From assembly GCF_963678635.1 (NCBI RefSeq), contig NC_087065.1, positions 44,517,430-44,581,429 of the forward strand: a DNA stretch of 64,000 bases, in the 5' to 3' direction. The DNA is from Symsagittifera roscoffensis. Lineage: Eukaryota > Xenacoelomorpha > Acoela > Convolutidae. The translations under genes and the position numbers were made by a program. Position 1 is the first letter of the stretch, and every line of letters begins with the position of its first letter. Shown here in pieces: positions 32,979-45,414 of the stretch. The notes under the pieces are model-generated. The model was not told the DNA's origin. It made no database searches and saw nothing but the letters and a program-made list of their open reading frames with translations.

Positions 32979-35664
32979 CTATAAATGAGGTTGGACTTCA
33001 TCATTTGAGCAAATTTCAGTCAGCATTCCTGCTGTTATGTCTCTCACTTCAATATGCCGAATACCTGGGACGCCTCCAGTAGGACAAAGCAAGCAGTGCT
33101 CAACCGAGAAAGTTTTTCCACAAACACAAAGAGAAGGTATATCATTCAGCGGCCAATTATATCGCACGCACAATGCATCCCAAAGCGCAGTTTTACTCGG
33201 GCGAAAACCATGTTCCTCTAAGGGCAAAATTGTGAGCCACTTTGACGCGCCTCTTTCAAATGCTGTTCAGTATGAAGTACTGACATGCGACTGCAACCAA
33301 CAGTTTTCTTCCTTTCGGCGAGCCGTTCATTCTCTTTCTGTATTTCAGTAGATGCTCCTTTCTGTCTACTTGCAACTCCGTCTAAATCTGTATCGCTCGA
33401 CAAATTTCTCTCAACGAGAGGCTTAGAGTCTATCGTTGTCTCTGAAATTTTGAGCGGCGACGGTTTCTGGATTGAGAATGTTCAAACCATCCAGCCTTGC
33501 CGGAAGCTCTAGCACAGATCTTTTATTGTTTCTTGGTAATACTTTACCATTCAGATTCCGCAAAAACTGCGTTCTGATTTTGCTTTCAAGTTTGATAAGA
33601 TTACCATTAATTTCACCTTGGCTACAGTCGCTCACTCTCTACATGTATTTCGGCGTCGAAACTAAACTAGGCTTAAAAATTGCAAAATCACAACGATGTG
33701 AGATAAACTTTCAAGTTCACTTATGCATCCATCTGACTTTTTGAAAACATGTTGTTCTATGTTTTTTTTGCTGCTGAACGATTATTTTAATTTTTTTGTC
33801 TCTTTGTTAAAATCGTTAAACCAGTTCACAAAAAAAACACGCTCTGCAAAGTACAAGTGTTCACATTTATCAATAAGCTTGGTCTTGGAAGCATTCGAGA
33901 AATAACCCTACTCCGGTCCGAGTTCTTCTCACGCTTCCCACCATGAATTCAGTTTTTCAAGTTTTCCACATGCAGCAGAGTCATTGTCATATCAAAAATT
34001 GCTTAACAAGGTCACAGAGTTGTTTAATAAGAGGAAACAGAGCTAAAGCTTACATTGGCGTTTCTTCAGGTCCGCCCATAGCAGCACCTTTTTGAGAAAA
34101 AATCATTTCACTGTCTATAAACAATTTTGCAGACTTTCTGTAAAAAAAGGTGAGAAACGAAGCAATAGCTGGGCCATTAACATACATATTAAACAAAGCA
34201 ACCTGTCTGTTGAGCTCATTAAATGCGTTGCTAGCATCAATCAGCAGCACTCAAGCAGTATCCGACTCATAAAAACAGACGTGAGAGCTGAATCAGCTGC
34301 CTCGCAAGACGCCCGTTGCCCAGCACACAGTTGGGATGAACCAGCTGCCCGAACAGCTCCGAGATGGTAAGGAGTACGCTCTTGAAACTTATTCTGCGTG
34401 CAACTTCTCCAATTTCAATTGGTCTGACACCCGGATTTTTGTTCAAAATAATGAGTCAAGAAGCGATTAATACCTGTACTCCCTGAGGATCTGTTACCAC
34501 AGTAGCTAGTTTACAAATTCTCATGACCAGTGCTTCAGACAAAGGGTTAGATTTTTTACCAACTGCAACGTAAAAACGTTTCTAATTCAAAGCATTGGTA
34601 CCAGAAGCTTCTGCTGCTCCAAAAGTGTTCAGATCACAACAGCGAAGACAATCAGTTTCTAAATTATAAAGATAAAAGGATGGAAAGCTGTGTCTGACAG
34701 GCCTTGCGCCGGTGGTAACACTACTCATTCGAGAAATTACGAGATGCCGGGTGTTTATTTTTCAATGCTTCGCGAAGAGATAGTTTCACGGTGTACACAC
34801 ATCCATTTTTATAATTTTTCTGTTTTGTCAGGTCATCTAATCTCAGAAACTCAATTTTACACCCACCGAGCAACCGCTTAACACTTAATAGAAATCGCAT
34901 AGCGCTTAATAGCAATCGCATAGCGCTAATAGCAATCGTAATTTTTCTTTTCATCTTAACCATGAGCTTAGCGAACAAGCGAGGAAGATTCTCATCGGAA
35001 GCTTTGTTGTTTTTCGAACGCAGTTTTTTTGAACAGTCGTACCGTTCTTTTGAAAAGTCTTTCAAATCAGGATGTTTTGAGATGAAGAAAAGCACTTTGA
35101 TTTCGCTCTTTCTGGAAATTTTGTGTAAAGAAGTGCTGACATGAGCTCCAATACAAGAGTTCCTAGCAAATTAAACAAAAACAGTTTGTCACTTCTTCAT
35201 TGAACCATTTTCTTTCAGCACCCGAAGAAACTTGAAAGAAATTTGGTTTCCAGTGCAGTACTTTCTCGAACGCTTCATCGATGACTTCACAGGTTTCTAC
35301 ACGATTGGTTTCATACCACATACAATCAGCATGCGATTTCAAGGGTGGTTGAATTTGCAATTTATGACAATGCGACATATCTGGAGCATCTGACAAAGAC
35401 AAATTTCCCTCACTATGAGTTAAATCACAATGTAGATTATGATGCTCGACATCAAGAAGCGCATTGGAACGGTTTTTTCTATTGTGAACAAGGTTTTGAA
35501 GAGACTTTTTTTGCCAAATTTTGCATTGATTGTGTCAAATCAGTTTGTATTTGCGGAGAGTTATTATCGTTGAGCTCTTCTGTACCATCAATCTCATCAG
35601 TGAATCCAAAGTAGGTCGGGGGACGTGCCTGACTATTTTTCCTCATCGCCGACTGCAATTTCAA
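32979..35664 (-). pseudogene. Reverse transcriptase of a non-LTR-like element, with a C-terminal Cys/His domain, decayed
   Basis: Minus-strand pieces in order: an N-terminal region (about 35.66-35.16 kb, ending KVLHWKPNFFQVSSGAERKW); 35095-34721 with NLPRLFAKLMVKMKRK and LREALKNKHPASRNF; about 34.45-34.05 kb with the RT palm entry (KSGCQTNWNW, HLGAVRAAGSSQLCAG, LLIDASNAFNELNRQVALF); 33635-33423 with ELPARLDGLNILNPE; 33403-33218; and 33227-32979 ending in CVCGKTFSVEHCLLCPTGG and IRHIEVRD. This chain fits a family of RT-like proteins scattered through invertebrate genomes. The last part is a Cys/His motif probably binding zinc. Stops and frame changes make it a relic. Confidence 0.7.
34871..34940. 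repeat. About 20-bp tandem repeat inside the decayed RT
   Basis: CGCTTAATAGCAATCGCATAG-like units occur three to four times. On the minus strand they encode repeats like LLLSAMRFLLS, expanding one helix of the reverse transcriptase. Confidence 0.8.
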
Positions 35665-38600
35665 CTAAAGGCCCAATCTGAAACTGTTGTAGAGCTTCTT
35701 CTAGCACAACCAAATTCTGATAATTAACATACGCTCCACAGCTTATAATCACAGCAAACAAGAAAGTTAAGCAGAGAAAAATCAGCAAAACACTTTTGAA
35801 TGCTTTTTTTTCGCTATGGCTGAGTTTTATTCAATTTTTTCCTTTTTTTTCTTGAAGCAAAATTTGATTTGTCAATTTATTTAAATACAGTCTAACGGGG
35901 GCCTAAAATCGCATTATCTAGACTCGTGTTTCAAAAATGCTGTCGATAGCTGTTTAATCCCGGATCGATTGCTCCTTTGGCAAGACTCTAGTCTGGGACT
36001 AATGGCTGGCAAACCCGTTATACAGTGCGTTGTATGCCGACAATTCGAAAAAAAAATTGACAAATTTTAGTTGTTTTGAAAAACAAACATTGTTTTTTGC
36101 AGCTATTGATACTTTGAAAAGCTTAGATTATATCGTTCCTTTGGTCACCACTAGTTTTCATTCTCTTTTTCATTGTAATTCAGCCAACTTACCGTTCTTT
36201 GGCGGGAGTATAATTCGATTTTTTATGGTTACCAATTCGACTCATGCCTGTCGGTTTGGTTTTTAAAATTATATCGAAGTCTCTGCAAGGTCATTTCTTT
36301 TCTGCTCAAATCTAAAACGCTTTTAGCAGAGTTCATTTAATTTTTTTGCGAACGTTTTTGCAATTGACTATTGATGTTAAAAAACATTATATGTTTGAAT
36401 CTTTTTCAAGTAAGTTTCAATTTGATTCTAACATTACGTTTTATGGTTAATTTTAGTTTAATGGCAATACCTTGTTCGATCATCAAATTTGAATGAAATC
36501 AATTAACTTAAATTTCTCTCACGATTGGAGTTGTAATATAAATTAAATGAAAAGAGTTTTTAAAAAAGGTTGAAAACGCGGGGTTATAAGTTTGAGAACC
36601 TTTGTTCACAAATATTGGTCTAAATAATTTAAACAACCCGACCATATACGATTTTCATTGTTAAAAAACTTATCATCTTTTGAGAAAATTTTTTGTACTT
36701 TTGTTCTTAATATGAAATAGACAAACCCTAAGTTGTTCAAAGTAAAGAAGTTATTTTATCTTGTTTTTTTTTGGTTTATTTGTTTGTATATAAATGGTTT
36801 ATTTGTTTTTTTTTCAGGTGAAGCTGCGGTTTCCACTTGTAATTTCGAGCAAGGATTAATTTGGATCAATTTTATATCAATTTAAATTGATCTTAAATCC
36901 CAGCTAAAAGATATTGATCTAAATTATTTTTATATCAGTTTAAATCCATTTTTCGAATCTTGATTTTTTTTGTTTTTAGACGGTTTAAACGTTTTCTGTT
37001 ATTTGAATTTCATCAATTTCGGAGTTTCGAGTTTGAGTTACATTTATTCATTGCTAATCATTTTTATTTTCACATCCATAGCAATTTGTCACAAAATAAA
37101 ACGATTTCTTGATTTGTTACTTAAATTAATGCCCCTAATACGGTTTTCATTGATGCTTCTTGATAATTTCATGGCATAATTTCGAGCGCAAAATCTGATT
37201 TATATTGACATTTTTTTTTGATTTGTCACATAGGGTTTTACCCGATGTCGGATTCACATTGATAGTTTTTGTAAAATATTATTGCAATTTTTTGAGCTCA
37301 AAGTTGATTTATTTTGACATTATTTTTGATTTGCTACACATGTTTTGCTGTGTTAGTAAAAATTAGTTTTAGTGAGTCATAAAATCTATCCAATTCTATA
37401 TAAATTGGTTTTTAGAAACTTTTATCGACCCCAAATTTACAAGAAAAATCAATTTAGTTCAACTTGAATTCCATTCAAGTTTGTTTAACGTACATTGATA
37501 ATAAATTCGGATCGACTTAAAAATGATTTAAGATCAATTGAAAACAATCCGAAACCATTTCTGTCAGTGCAAGTTACAAATTTCGTATCGATCTTTGTTT
37601 GGAAAACTGTGTGAAGTTTCGCTCTTCAGTTGTTTATTACATATCGAAAATATCATTCTTTATAACAGGTTAAGAGATTCAAAAGTTTGCGTATATTTAT
37701 TTTAAATTACTCCAGTTCAACCAACTTTTTCTTGAAATTAATTTGAAATTGAAAATCTAGAAAAAAAATTTCATAAAATGGTGTTTATAATTCAGTTAAA
37801 ATATGTTATCTCAATCGATAACTTTTTTTACTTCATGAAATATTTTTTTATGAAATGATAAAATGAAGTCATGATGAAATCATAAAAATTAAATCTCTGA
37901 TGAAATTGGTCGTAAATGCGCCGAAAATGTCAATTTCGAGCAGCAAAAACAAACCGAATTGCACGCGTCGCTTAACTTGTTCTTCCTACTTAAAAACCTT
38001 TGCCCAAAGGCGTTTTAAAACTCCTTCCTTAATGCATAAACTGACTAAATTTAAAAAGTAATTCTACCAATTTTCTCCAAACGAACTTCCTGTTTTTGAC
38101 AAGACCCGCAGCTATTTTAGACTTGCTCGGCTAAATTCCTTTCATCAAGTTCAGCCCCGTACCGCTCTTAATTAGTTACGAGGGAATTGAAACACGAGAT
38201 TATAATAAGTTACGAGCTCAGTGCTTCTATAAACAAAATTCAACAATAAAACAAGACCCACGGCAAGTAAGGAAAAAGTAACCAGGTTCTTAACCAATAA
38301 AAGTTGATTGCTTGTTCAGAAGTTAAACAGCCGACAACGGAAATGAAGGTGCAGTGAAAAACGCCCCATTTTACTGTCTTTCGATAGTTTTGTCAGCAAA
38401 GATTCGGGTTATTTGTTTTCAAAAGTCAAGGAACGGAATGAGCCTTGTAAATTTTCAATTATGCGCTCTGATCGTTCCGAAAATTGATTGATTTCATCCA
38501 AAAAACACCCTTTTTGAATTTTATGTTCTTGAATTTTCAAAAAGAGAAAATCAAAAATGAAAATTAAAAAAATGAAAATCATTTCAGTCCTTAGTCAGAG

Positions 38601-39386
38601 AATTTTTGGAACTATTGAAAAACTATTATTAAATTGTTGGAATAAGCATTTCCAACTCCAGTGCTTTTGAATTTAATATTTTTAAAATTTATTTGCTAGC
38701 GATGGTTCTCATCAAGACAAATCTGTTATTCTCGGACTGCCAGTCAGTTTTGGGAATAATTTCGAAAAAAAATGTTGATGAGACTAGCAGTTTTAAGCTT
38801 TTATTTCAAGCAAACAGAGAACGGAGCGCAAATAGCAAATATTTACTTTTTAAACTTAGCCATTTTAGTCGAGTGAAAGCGACCAAAACTTAATTATCAA
38901 GCACAGACAATTCGGTCGAAGACAATTCAGCCAATTTGAAATTCAGACTATTGGACCAAAAGACCGAAAAGTTTCAGCCGGTGTATCAACTGGCTATTTC
39001 CAACAAACACCGCATAAGGAGTAAAATCTTGGCTTAAGATCACCGATGGGCGCGCTACGCAGCAAAAAGCGGCTCTAATTTTTTGTTGGACAAGTACAGT
39101 CCCACTCTCAGTAAAAAGAGTGTTGATTATCAATTATACGATAATTTTGTGGTCTGTTTTTTATAGATTTTCATAAATAATTACGACAGCAAAATAAAAA
39201 TGGATTAAACTGTTAATATGTTTTCGTAAGGTAAGCCTTTTATTAAACGATTATAAACGGTTCTTTTAATTTGTGTCAATTACGACAACTTATTTTTTTC
39301 ATACACTGAAGTGGAAAAAAAGCTCAATGAAAAAGTTTATGAAATAAATAAACAGTTTTGCAATCAATTCAAAAACACTATTTTTG
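35665..39386. other. AT-rich non-coding stretch
   Basis: About 3.7 kb without a supported gene. Repeated words built on TTTAAATTGATC/TATCAATTTAAA occur near 36.86-36.95 and 37.4-37.55 kb. Confidence 0.5.
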
Positions 39387-39960
39387 TTCCGACTTTCGAT
39401 ACGAAAGTAACGGAATATTTGTGCTCGGGCTGGGTTTTTTTTTCTTCAGACAAATTTCGACTTCTTAACTTGACATTTTTGACGGAATTTTTTTAATATC
39501 ATTCGAAAGCCATTGTTGTCCTGAACTTAAACTTGAAAAGATATTTCACCTGTGATCATTTTTCGTAAAGTTATGAGGGTTTAAAGATTGCCATTTTGGC
39601 CATTTTAACCAATTTGGGACAATTAACGCGCGATATAATTCGCGCTATTAACGCGTAAGCGGAGATTTAATCCGTCTTATAAATCGTTCCAAATTGGTTG
39701 AACGAAGCTTATTTGCCATAATTGATTTGTTACAAGGAACGAAATCTATCTTTTTGTACTTCATATGGCGTGTGGGGGGATGATTTTCACAAAAAATTTC
39801 AAATTTTGGAAAAAAAAATTTCATTTTATTTTATTTCATTTAATTTTTCATTTTATTACTGCTGCTCCATAAACCTTAAAAGGCAGTCGGAACCCTCAGG
39901 GCTTCGCCCTGATACGAGCAGTCTTGTATTTTTTCTGCTCAAATTTAACTCAAGATGTTT
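39387..39960 (+). repeat. Dispersed repeat, fullest copy
   Basis: Starts near GTTCCGACTTTCG and ends near TGATACGAGCAGTCTTG. It contains the hairpin GCGCGATATAATTCGCGC at 39628-39645 and ATTAACGCG words. Related copies lie at 8535-8815, 41540-42010, 42877-43110 and, inverted, 63605-64000. It encodes nothing I can support, so it is probably a non-autonomous mobile element. Confidence 0.8.
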
Positions 39961-40741
39961 TTTTTCACCACTAAAATATGAACACATGATCTCAATGTGA
40001 GGATTATTTGATGGAGTTATTTTTCATCACCCGCGAGAATTTTTCAACCAAAATGAAGAAATCTCAGCAAAACTTTTGTTTTATAGTCAAAATTTGTGTT
40101 CAAAAGGTGAGAAAACATCTGAAGTTTGAAAGATTCCTTAAATACATCAATATCATTATCCATTATAACATAAGTTCATGTAGTGATTAAATTTTGGAAA
40201 AATAAGAGGTTTTATAAAATCTCATTTAAAGTCAATGTCTTTTAATAGTTTTTATGAAAAATTTTGCAAATAAAATAGATTATACTATACTTAATTTCTT
40301 GTCAGTTTCTTTTTTAGTGTGGGGTTGTCTTTATAACAGTTAAAAATTAGCAATTATTAATTCTGGTTGTAAATTATTACTTTATAGATTAATTTTTCAA
40401 AAGATATGGAAATTACAAAATGAAAAAATTTAAACAGATGTTTATTTGTTTTTCATTGTTAAATTACCTTTTCTAAAATGAGAGGGAACATCAAAATAAG
40501 AAACAAAAAAGTCAGACAGATTAGCATTTACTTTTTATGTGCTTTTCTGTTTGATCAGAACATTTTTTCTTTTCAGTTTCTTTGAAAGTTTCTTCCCACA
40601 CTTTTTCAAGTAAAAATTTATCATCTTAGCGTCTGTTAACGCAACAACAAAATTGTTCAATAAAACTCCGTTTGCTCCTACACTCTTTTAAGTTCAATGG
40701 CGTTTCTTTTTCATTATAAACGAATGGATAAAAATTTCCAC

Positions 40742-42112
40742 AATGAAGATTCCACAAGTAAATTTGTTTTAATTTTAAGAGGTTAGTCGCTCAAACAAAT
40801 GCTAAAAGAGTATCAACTTATTTTCCTCGCATTTTGCTTAGATTTTAATTTTTATCTTGAATCACTTTCAATTTAGAGGTTAGTTGCAAAAATGATTTTC
40901 TTATTTTATCTTCATCTATTGGAATTTTTTCCAATATAGATCTCAGGTTTCCTGCTACTTTTTTTGAGCAAACTTGAGCAAAGTTAGGTAAAATCCATCA
41001 GTGTGTGAAATGATCCGAGTAAAGTTTAACATTATACTTTAAGTTCAAGCGGTTAACCAACGTTTGCTATGTAAAACAAAAAAAACTCAAATGTGAGAAC
41101 AAGACCGCCCGTATATCAGGGCGAAATTAGTCGCAGACCTGAACCCAAGCAATTTGATTTAATTGTGGGAAAATTTGTACCTATCAATTTCTTCAATGCC
41201 ATCAGCGCACAATAAAGAAGTAAATTAATGTTTTTTTTGCTCAGCATACTTAGTCTGTCTTATGTAACTGAAATGTAATTTTAAATCCATGTTAAAAAAT
41301 TTTCTCAAAAAAAATATTTGAAACGACACGATTAACAAAAACAACAGTAAAATAATTAATTAGCAAAACTTAAACCAGTAGATTTTGGCAGCCTCCTAGT
41401 CAAAGGTTTGTTAGGCAAACTATCAAAAGTGTTCAGTTTTTGCAAAACAATCAGTTCTTTGATGACAGCTTCGGTTTTTTGGCTTGTTTCTGAAAATTTC
41501 TAGGAACAAGCCAAAAAACCTAAGCTATCATCGAAGATCTTCGAAAAAAGTGTTGGAACATTTGTGCTCGGGATGGTTTTTCTACAGGCTATTGCCGACT
41601 TTTTAACAAGCCGTTTTTGCATCTGATAGCTATTGTTCCCCTGAGCTCAAACTTAGAAAAAAATATATGCTACCTGCTATCATTTGTCGTTAAGTTATGG
41701 GGATTTAGAGATTGCCAATTTCGCCATCTTTGGACAATTGACGCTCAATATGTTTAGTATTATTAACGCGTAAGCGTCGATTTAATCCGGCTCAGAAATT
41801 GTTCTAAGCTGAATTAGGGCATGGTATTTTTTCTAATTAACGCGTTTCTAATTAAAGCTGAATATTCAAAAATTAGGAAGACTATTATTAAAAAAAACCA
41901 AACATCTTCAAAAAAATCTACCACCTTGAACTAAACTCTACTCCCCATAGTTTGAAGAGCTTTTGGAATATTCCCAGCGTCAGCCTAATACGAGCAATTT
42001 TGTCTGTTTTTGTGTCCAATTTAACAAAAACCACCATAAAACTATAAATGTTTGTTCACTGACTTTTGTTTGGAATAACCAGCATCCATTTTTGAAATAT
42101 TACAGCCTTTGA
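40742..42112 (+). repeat. Diverged tandem duplication, unit 1
   Basis: The opening about 230 bp (GATTCCACAAGTAAATTTG... to the CAGGTTTCC region) matches 42113-42345. A dispersed-repeat copy at 41540-41830 matches 42877-43110. The offset is about 1.34-1.37 kb. The units are clearly diverged, so the event is old. At 41100-41280 it holds a decayed relative of the Cys-rich sequence at 50.2 kb. Confidence 0.65.
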
Positions 42113-43136
42113 TAGAGATTCCACAAATAAGTGTGTTTTAATTTTAACAGGTTAGTCTCTCAAACAAATGCTGAAAGAGTATCATCTTGTTTCTCCTGGC
42201 ATTTTGCTTAGATTTTAACTGTTATCTTGAATCACTTTCAATTCACAAGTTAATTGCAAAATTGATTTTCTCATTTTATTTTTATCTTTTGAAGTTTTTT
42301 CCAAGACAGGTTTCAGGTTTCCTTCGACATTTTTTTTCTGTTCGATTTCTATGTTTCTTCACTTTTTTAACCGCAGAAGGTCAGTGGGCCAAACGACGAC
42401 AAGAACTGAAGAATAACGAAATAATCAGAATTTGTAAGCACTTTCTTGAGAATTCGGAACTTCCCTTCAAACTATCTCTATTAGGATCGTGTGAAAATGT
42501 TTACTTTATTGTCATTCCAATTTGAATTAATTTTGTTTGTTATTAATAGCCAAAAAAAGCTGAAAAAATGCAAGAAAATGAAAGAACTTTTTTAATGTTT
42601 TTTTAAAGTCAAGCTTGTGATGAATTTTTGGCAACAAAAATCGTGAAAAATTTAGTTTCATCTACAGTCAGAAGCCACTTTCAATCTAAAAGGTATAGTT
42701 GAACTTTCCTTTTAAAACTTCAAAAACGTTTCAAGATATTAATTTTAAAATTTTCAGTCAGATGGTTTTGTTTCTGATTATCTTGAAACTTAAAAAGCAT
42801 CCTGAGTAGCTCATATTCTGTTTGCAGCTATTGCTTGCTCTTTAATTTCATCATTTATCTTCTTTGCTTGATTATTGTTCCGACTTTTGAAGAAAATTTG
42901 TGCTCGGGGTGTTTTTTTTCCACACAAAGTTGTTAAATTTCATTTTTGGCGAAGTTTTTACACCATCTAAAAAAAATTGTTGTCTTGAGCACCGATAAAA
43001 AATTATGTGCCTTGAATTGTGACTGCTTTTTGTAAACTTAGAAAGATTTCAAATTGCCAACTTGTGACAATTAACGCGGTATATAATCAACAGCCATCCT
43101 GAGAATTAAAATTCTATCGCTTTCATCAAAAAATAG
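42113..43136 (+). repeat. Diverged tandem duplication, unit 2, cut by the gap
   Basis: Second unit, ending in the scaffold gap. At 42377-42523 it contains an exon-like stretch not seen in unit 1: a splice-acceptor-like TTTTTTAACCGCAG followed by an open frame (GQWAKRRQELKNNEII...) to a stop. No family recognised. Confidence 0.55.
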
Positions 43137-43336
43137 NNNNNNNNNNNNNNNNNNNNNNNNNNNNNNNNNNNNNNNNNNNNNNNNNNNNNNNNNNNNNNNN
43201 NNNNNNNNNNNNNNNNNNNNNNNNNNNNNNNNNNNNNNNNNNNNNNNNNNNNNNNNNNNNNNNNNNNNNNNNNNNNNNNNNNNNNNNNNNNNNNNNNNNN
43301 NNNNNNNNNNNNNNNNNNNNNNNNNNNNNNNNNNNN
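43137..43336. other. Assembly gap (200 N)
   Basis: Exactly 200 N, a conventional scaffold spacer, so its true length is unknown. The exon of a Kunitz-family gene probably lies inside. Confidence 0.99.
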
Positions 43337-43337
43337 A

Positions 43338-43370
43338 GTCGAGAAGATAATCCTGCCTAACGACCTCTGA
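43338..43370 (+). pseudogene. 3' end of a second Kunitz-family gene, cut by the gap
   Basis: The first bases after the gap read VEKIILPNDL then TGA, matching VEEMIQPNDH and TGA at the end of the Kunitz-like gene at 53944-55011. The following 3' sequence also matches: a section with CATCTATTAATTGTTGCATCAGGAAAG near 43552 against CATCTATTTGTTGTTCTGTCAGGAAAG near 55259. The upstream exon should lie in the gap. Whether the gene is intact cannot be seen. Confidence 0.65.
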
Positions 43371-43734
43371 GAATTTGATTCTGTCGAATTTTTTTTTGCT
43401 CGGACAAGCTGACGCGATGATATTGTTAATTATTTGACAGAATGTTATTCGATTCTATATAGAACAATTTTGATGTTTTAGCATATGATCTTTTTTCGCT
43501 CTAAACAACTGAAGGCCGGTAAACTGCAGCTTTAATTGGCATGTGTTTTTCATCTATTAATTGTTGCATCAGGAAAGCTACGCTGAACAGAAAAAAATCT
43601 ATTTATTTGAAAACATTTAGCTTCGAACATTATTAAGTATCAGACGGTAGAAAAAACTCCCACAAAAAGGGTGGTTAGAATATTGAAATTTATCCTGTGA
43701 AAAATATTCCATCACGCGGAACGAGATCCCGCTC

Positions 43735-44010
43735 GAAAACTGCTCAAGAAAAGAACTGTTTGAGCAGTTTTCTAGCATATTTAAGCAGTCTGAGTGGTTT
43801 ATCTAAAAAACTGCTCAAAAACCGCGCAAGATTTGAACGGTTTTGAGCGGTTTGTCTAAAAAAAACCGCGCAAGATTTGAGCGGTTTTTGAGCGGTTTAA
43901 TTAGAGAAACCGTTCAAAAACCGCCAAAACTGCTCATTTTGAAGCAAGATTTTGAGCGCAATCGTCTAAAAAAATCGCTCAAACCGCTCAAACCTTGCTT
44001 CAAATTAGGT
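43735..44010. repeat. Cluster of GAGCGGTTTT words in both orientations
   Basis: TTTGAGCGGTTTT and its reverse complement AAAACCGCTCAAA recur more than ten times as short, imperfect direct and inverted units, with GTCTAAAAAAA spacers. The cluster can fold into several hairpins. The open frame across it is repeat-derived. Confidence 0.85.
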
Positions 44011-44029
44011 GAAAAATCTCAACTCAAAA

Positions 44030-44880
44030 GGTCGAAACTATTTAAGGCGCAAAATTGTATAACTCATTTCCGGAAAAAGAAGCCGTTATAATTGATCAAG
44101 TGCTCAAACTCACGTTTTATTTTCACTTGCTTTTTTTTATCTTTCGATAAGTTTTCTTACAATTGGTAAACGAAATATTAGGATCAATTTTTTTATCTGT
44201 AAAACCTTTTTTATATTTGCTTAGCCATATTGTTTTTAATAGTCTCAATTTTGCTTGTTCGCGACTATTCCCGGAAAGTGATTAATTTTCACGGGAAATG
44301 AGAACAATTTACTGCCCTAATTATCAATTTTTATTTCAATTTGGTTTGCTTTTCCAGTACAATTGGGCAAACAATCTGCACAATCTATCTTTTCTCAGAT
44401 GGTCAAACTGTTCGATACCCAATATTGCATGAATAATTTCCGGAAAAAGAAGCTGCTCTATAGAATCAAGTGCTTCATCTCGCATTTTCAACCACTTGGT
44501 TTTTTTCATATTTTGATGAGTTTTATCACCATTATTAAATGGGATATTAGTATCGATTTTTCTCTGTAAAAACAGTTTTTTTTTATTTGTTCCGCCATAT
44601 TAGTTTTGCTAGTCCTAATTTTGCTTGCTCTCGACTATTACCCTTTAACGACCAATTTTCTGGGGAGAACGAAGGAGGTGAGATCGATTTAGTGCCCCAA
44701 AATGAATTTCGATTTAAATTTCATTTGGTTCTTCAACGCTATTGGGCAAAAAGTCTGCACAGTATCTCTTTCTCTAGAGGGTCAAATTGTTCAGTACCCA
44801 AAAGTGTTTAAACAAATACCGGAAAAAAACAGCTATATATGATCAAGTGCTTCATCACAAATTTCACCTTTTTTTCTTTT
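44030..44880 (+). repeat. Three diverged ~375-bp tandem units
   Basis: Units end near 44120, 44490 and 44860. Each has a conserved block: TGCACAATCTATCT, TTCCGGAAAAAGAAG, a TATA-like stretch, then GATCAAGTGCT. A related single block is at 56285-56400, downstream of the intact Kunitz gene. The blocks could be duplicated upstream regions of a gene family. Confidence 0.6.
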
Positions 44881-45189
44881 TTTATTGACTTTGGTCACAA
44901 ATTGCAAGCAAGAAAGTAGTATTTATTTTGTAGTATTAAGGTTCTGATATTTAGAATTTTTCCATCCATGTTTGTCACTTCTGATAGTCTGAAAATTACT
45001 TCTTCTCTACTGTTCACTCAGAATTATTTAAGCCTTGTCCCTGAGGTGGCAGAGTGTTGACCACTAAGTATTTGAGGACATAAGGTTGAAATGATTAAAC
45101 GATAAAAGCGAACACACTTCAAAAGCAGAATCCGTCTGCAGCAAGCAACTCGACGAAATTCATCATTTCCTCTAATCAATTTCGTGTAA
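44881..45189. other. Non-coding stretch between the tandem units and the gypsy relic
   Basis: Nothing recognised here. A promoter or LTR of the downstream gypsy relic could be expected in this region, but I found no repeat partner. Confidence 0.4.
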
Positions 45190-45309
45190 AAAAAGAACCA
45201 ATTATGTTCATCCAAGCTAAAAACAATGTTCAAAACAGAATGAACAGAGCGCTAGGGAAGGGAAAATTAAAAAACAAAGCGAGACCAATCGAACAACCAA
45301 TCGAAACCA

Positions 45310-45414
45310 TGCTATTTCCATGGAAAAATATTTACACCCGGACATAGTGCGAAATGTCAAGGCAGGGGAGCAATATGCAGAAGGTGCGGGAGAAAAAGAC
45401 ATTTCGCTAAATGC
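45310..45414 (+). pseudogene. Nucleocapsid zinc knuckles of gag
   Basis: A frame reading CYFHGKI, then FTPGHSAKC, then CRRCGRKRHFAKC. The last is a perfect CCHC knuckle (C-x2-C-x4-H-x4-C). The first is a variant where the second Cys position is His. Two adjacent knuckles are typical of the nucleocapsid in this gypsy lineage. The rest of gag upstream is not recognisable. Confidence 0.75.

Noticed and set aside
43843-44091. 82-codon frame
   Set aside because: Derived from the GAGCGGTTTT repeat cluster.
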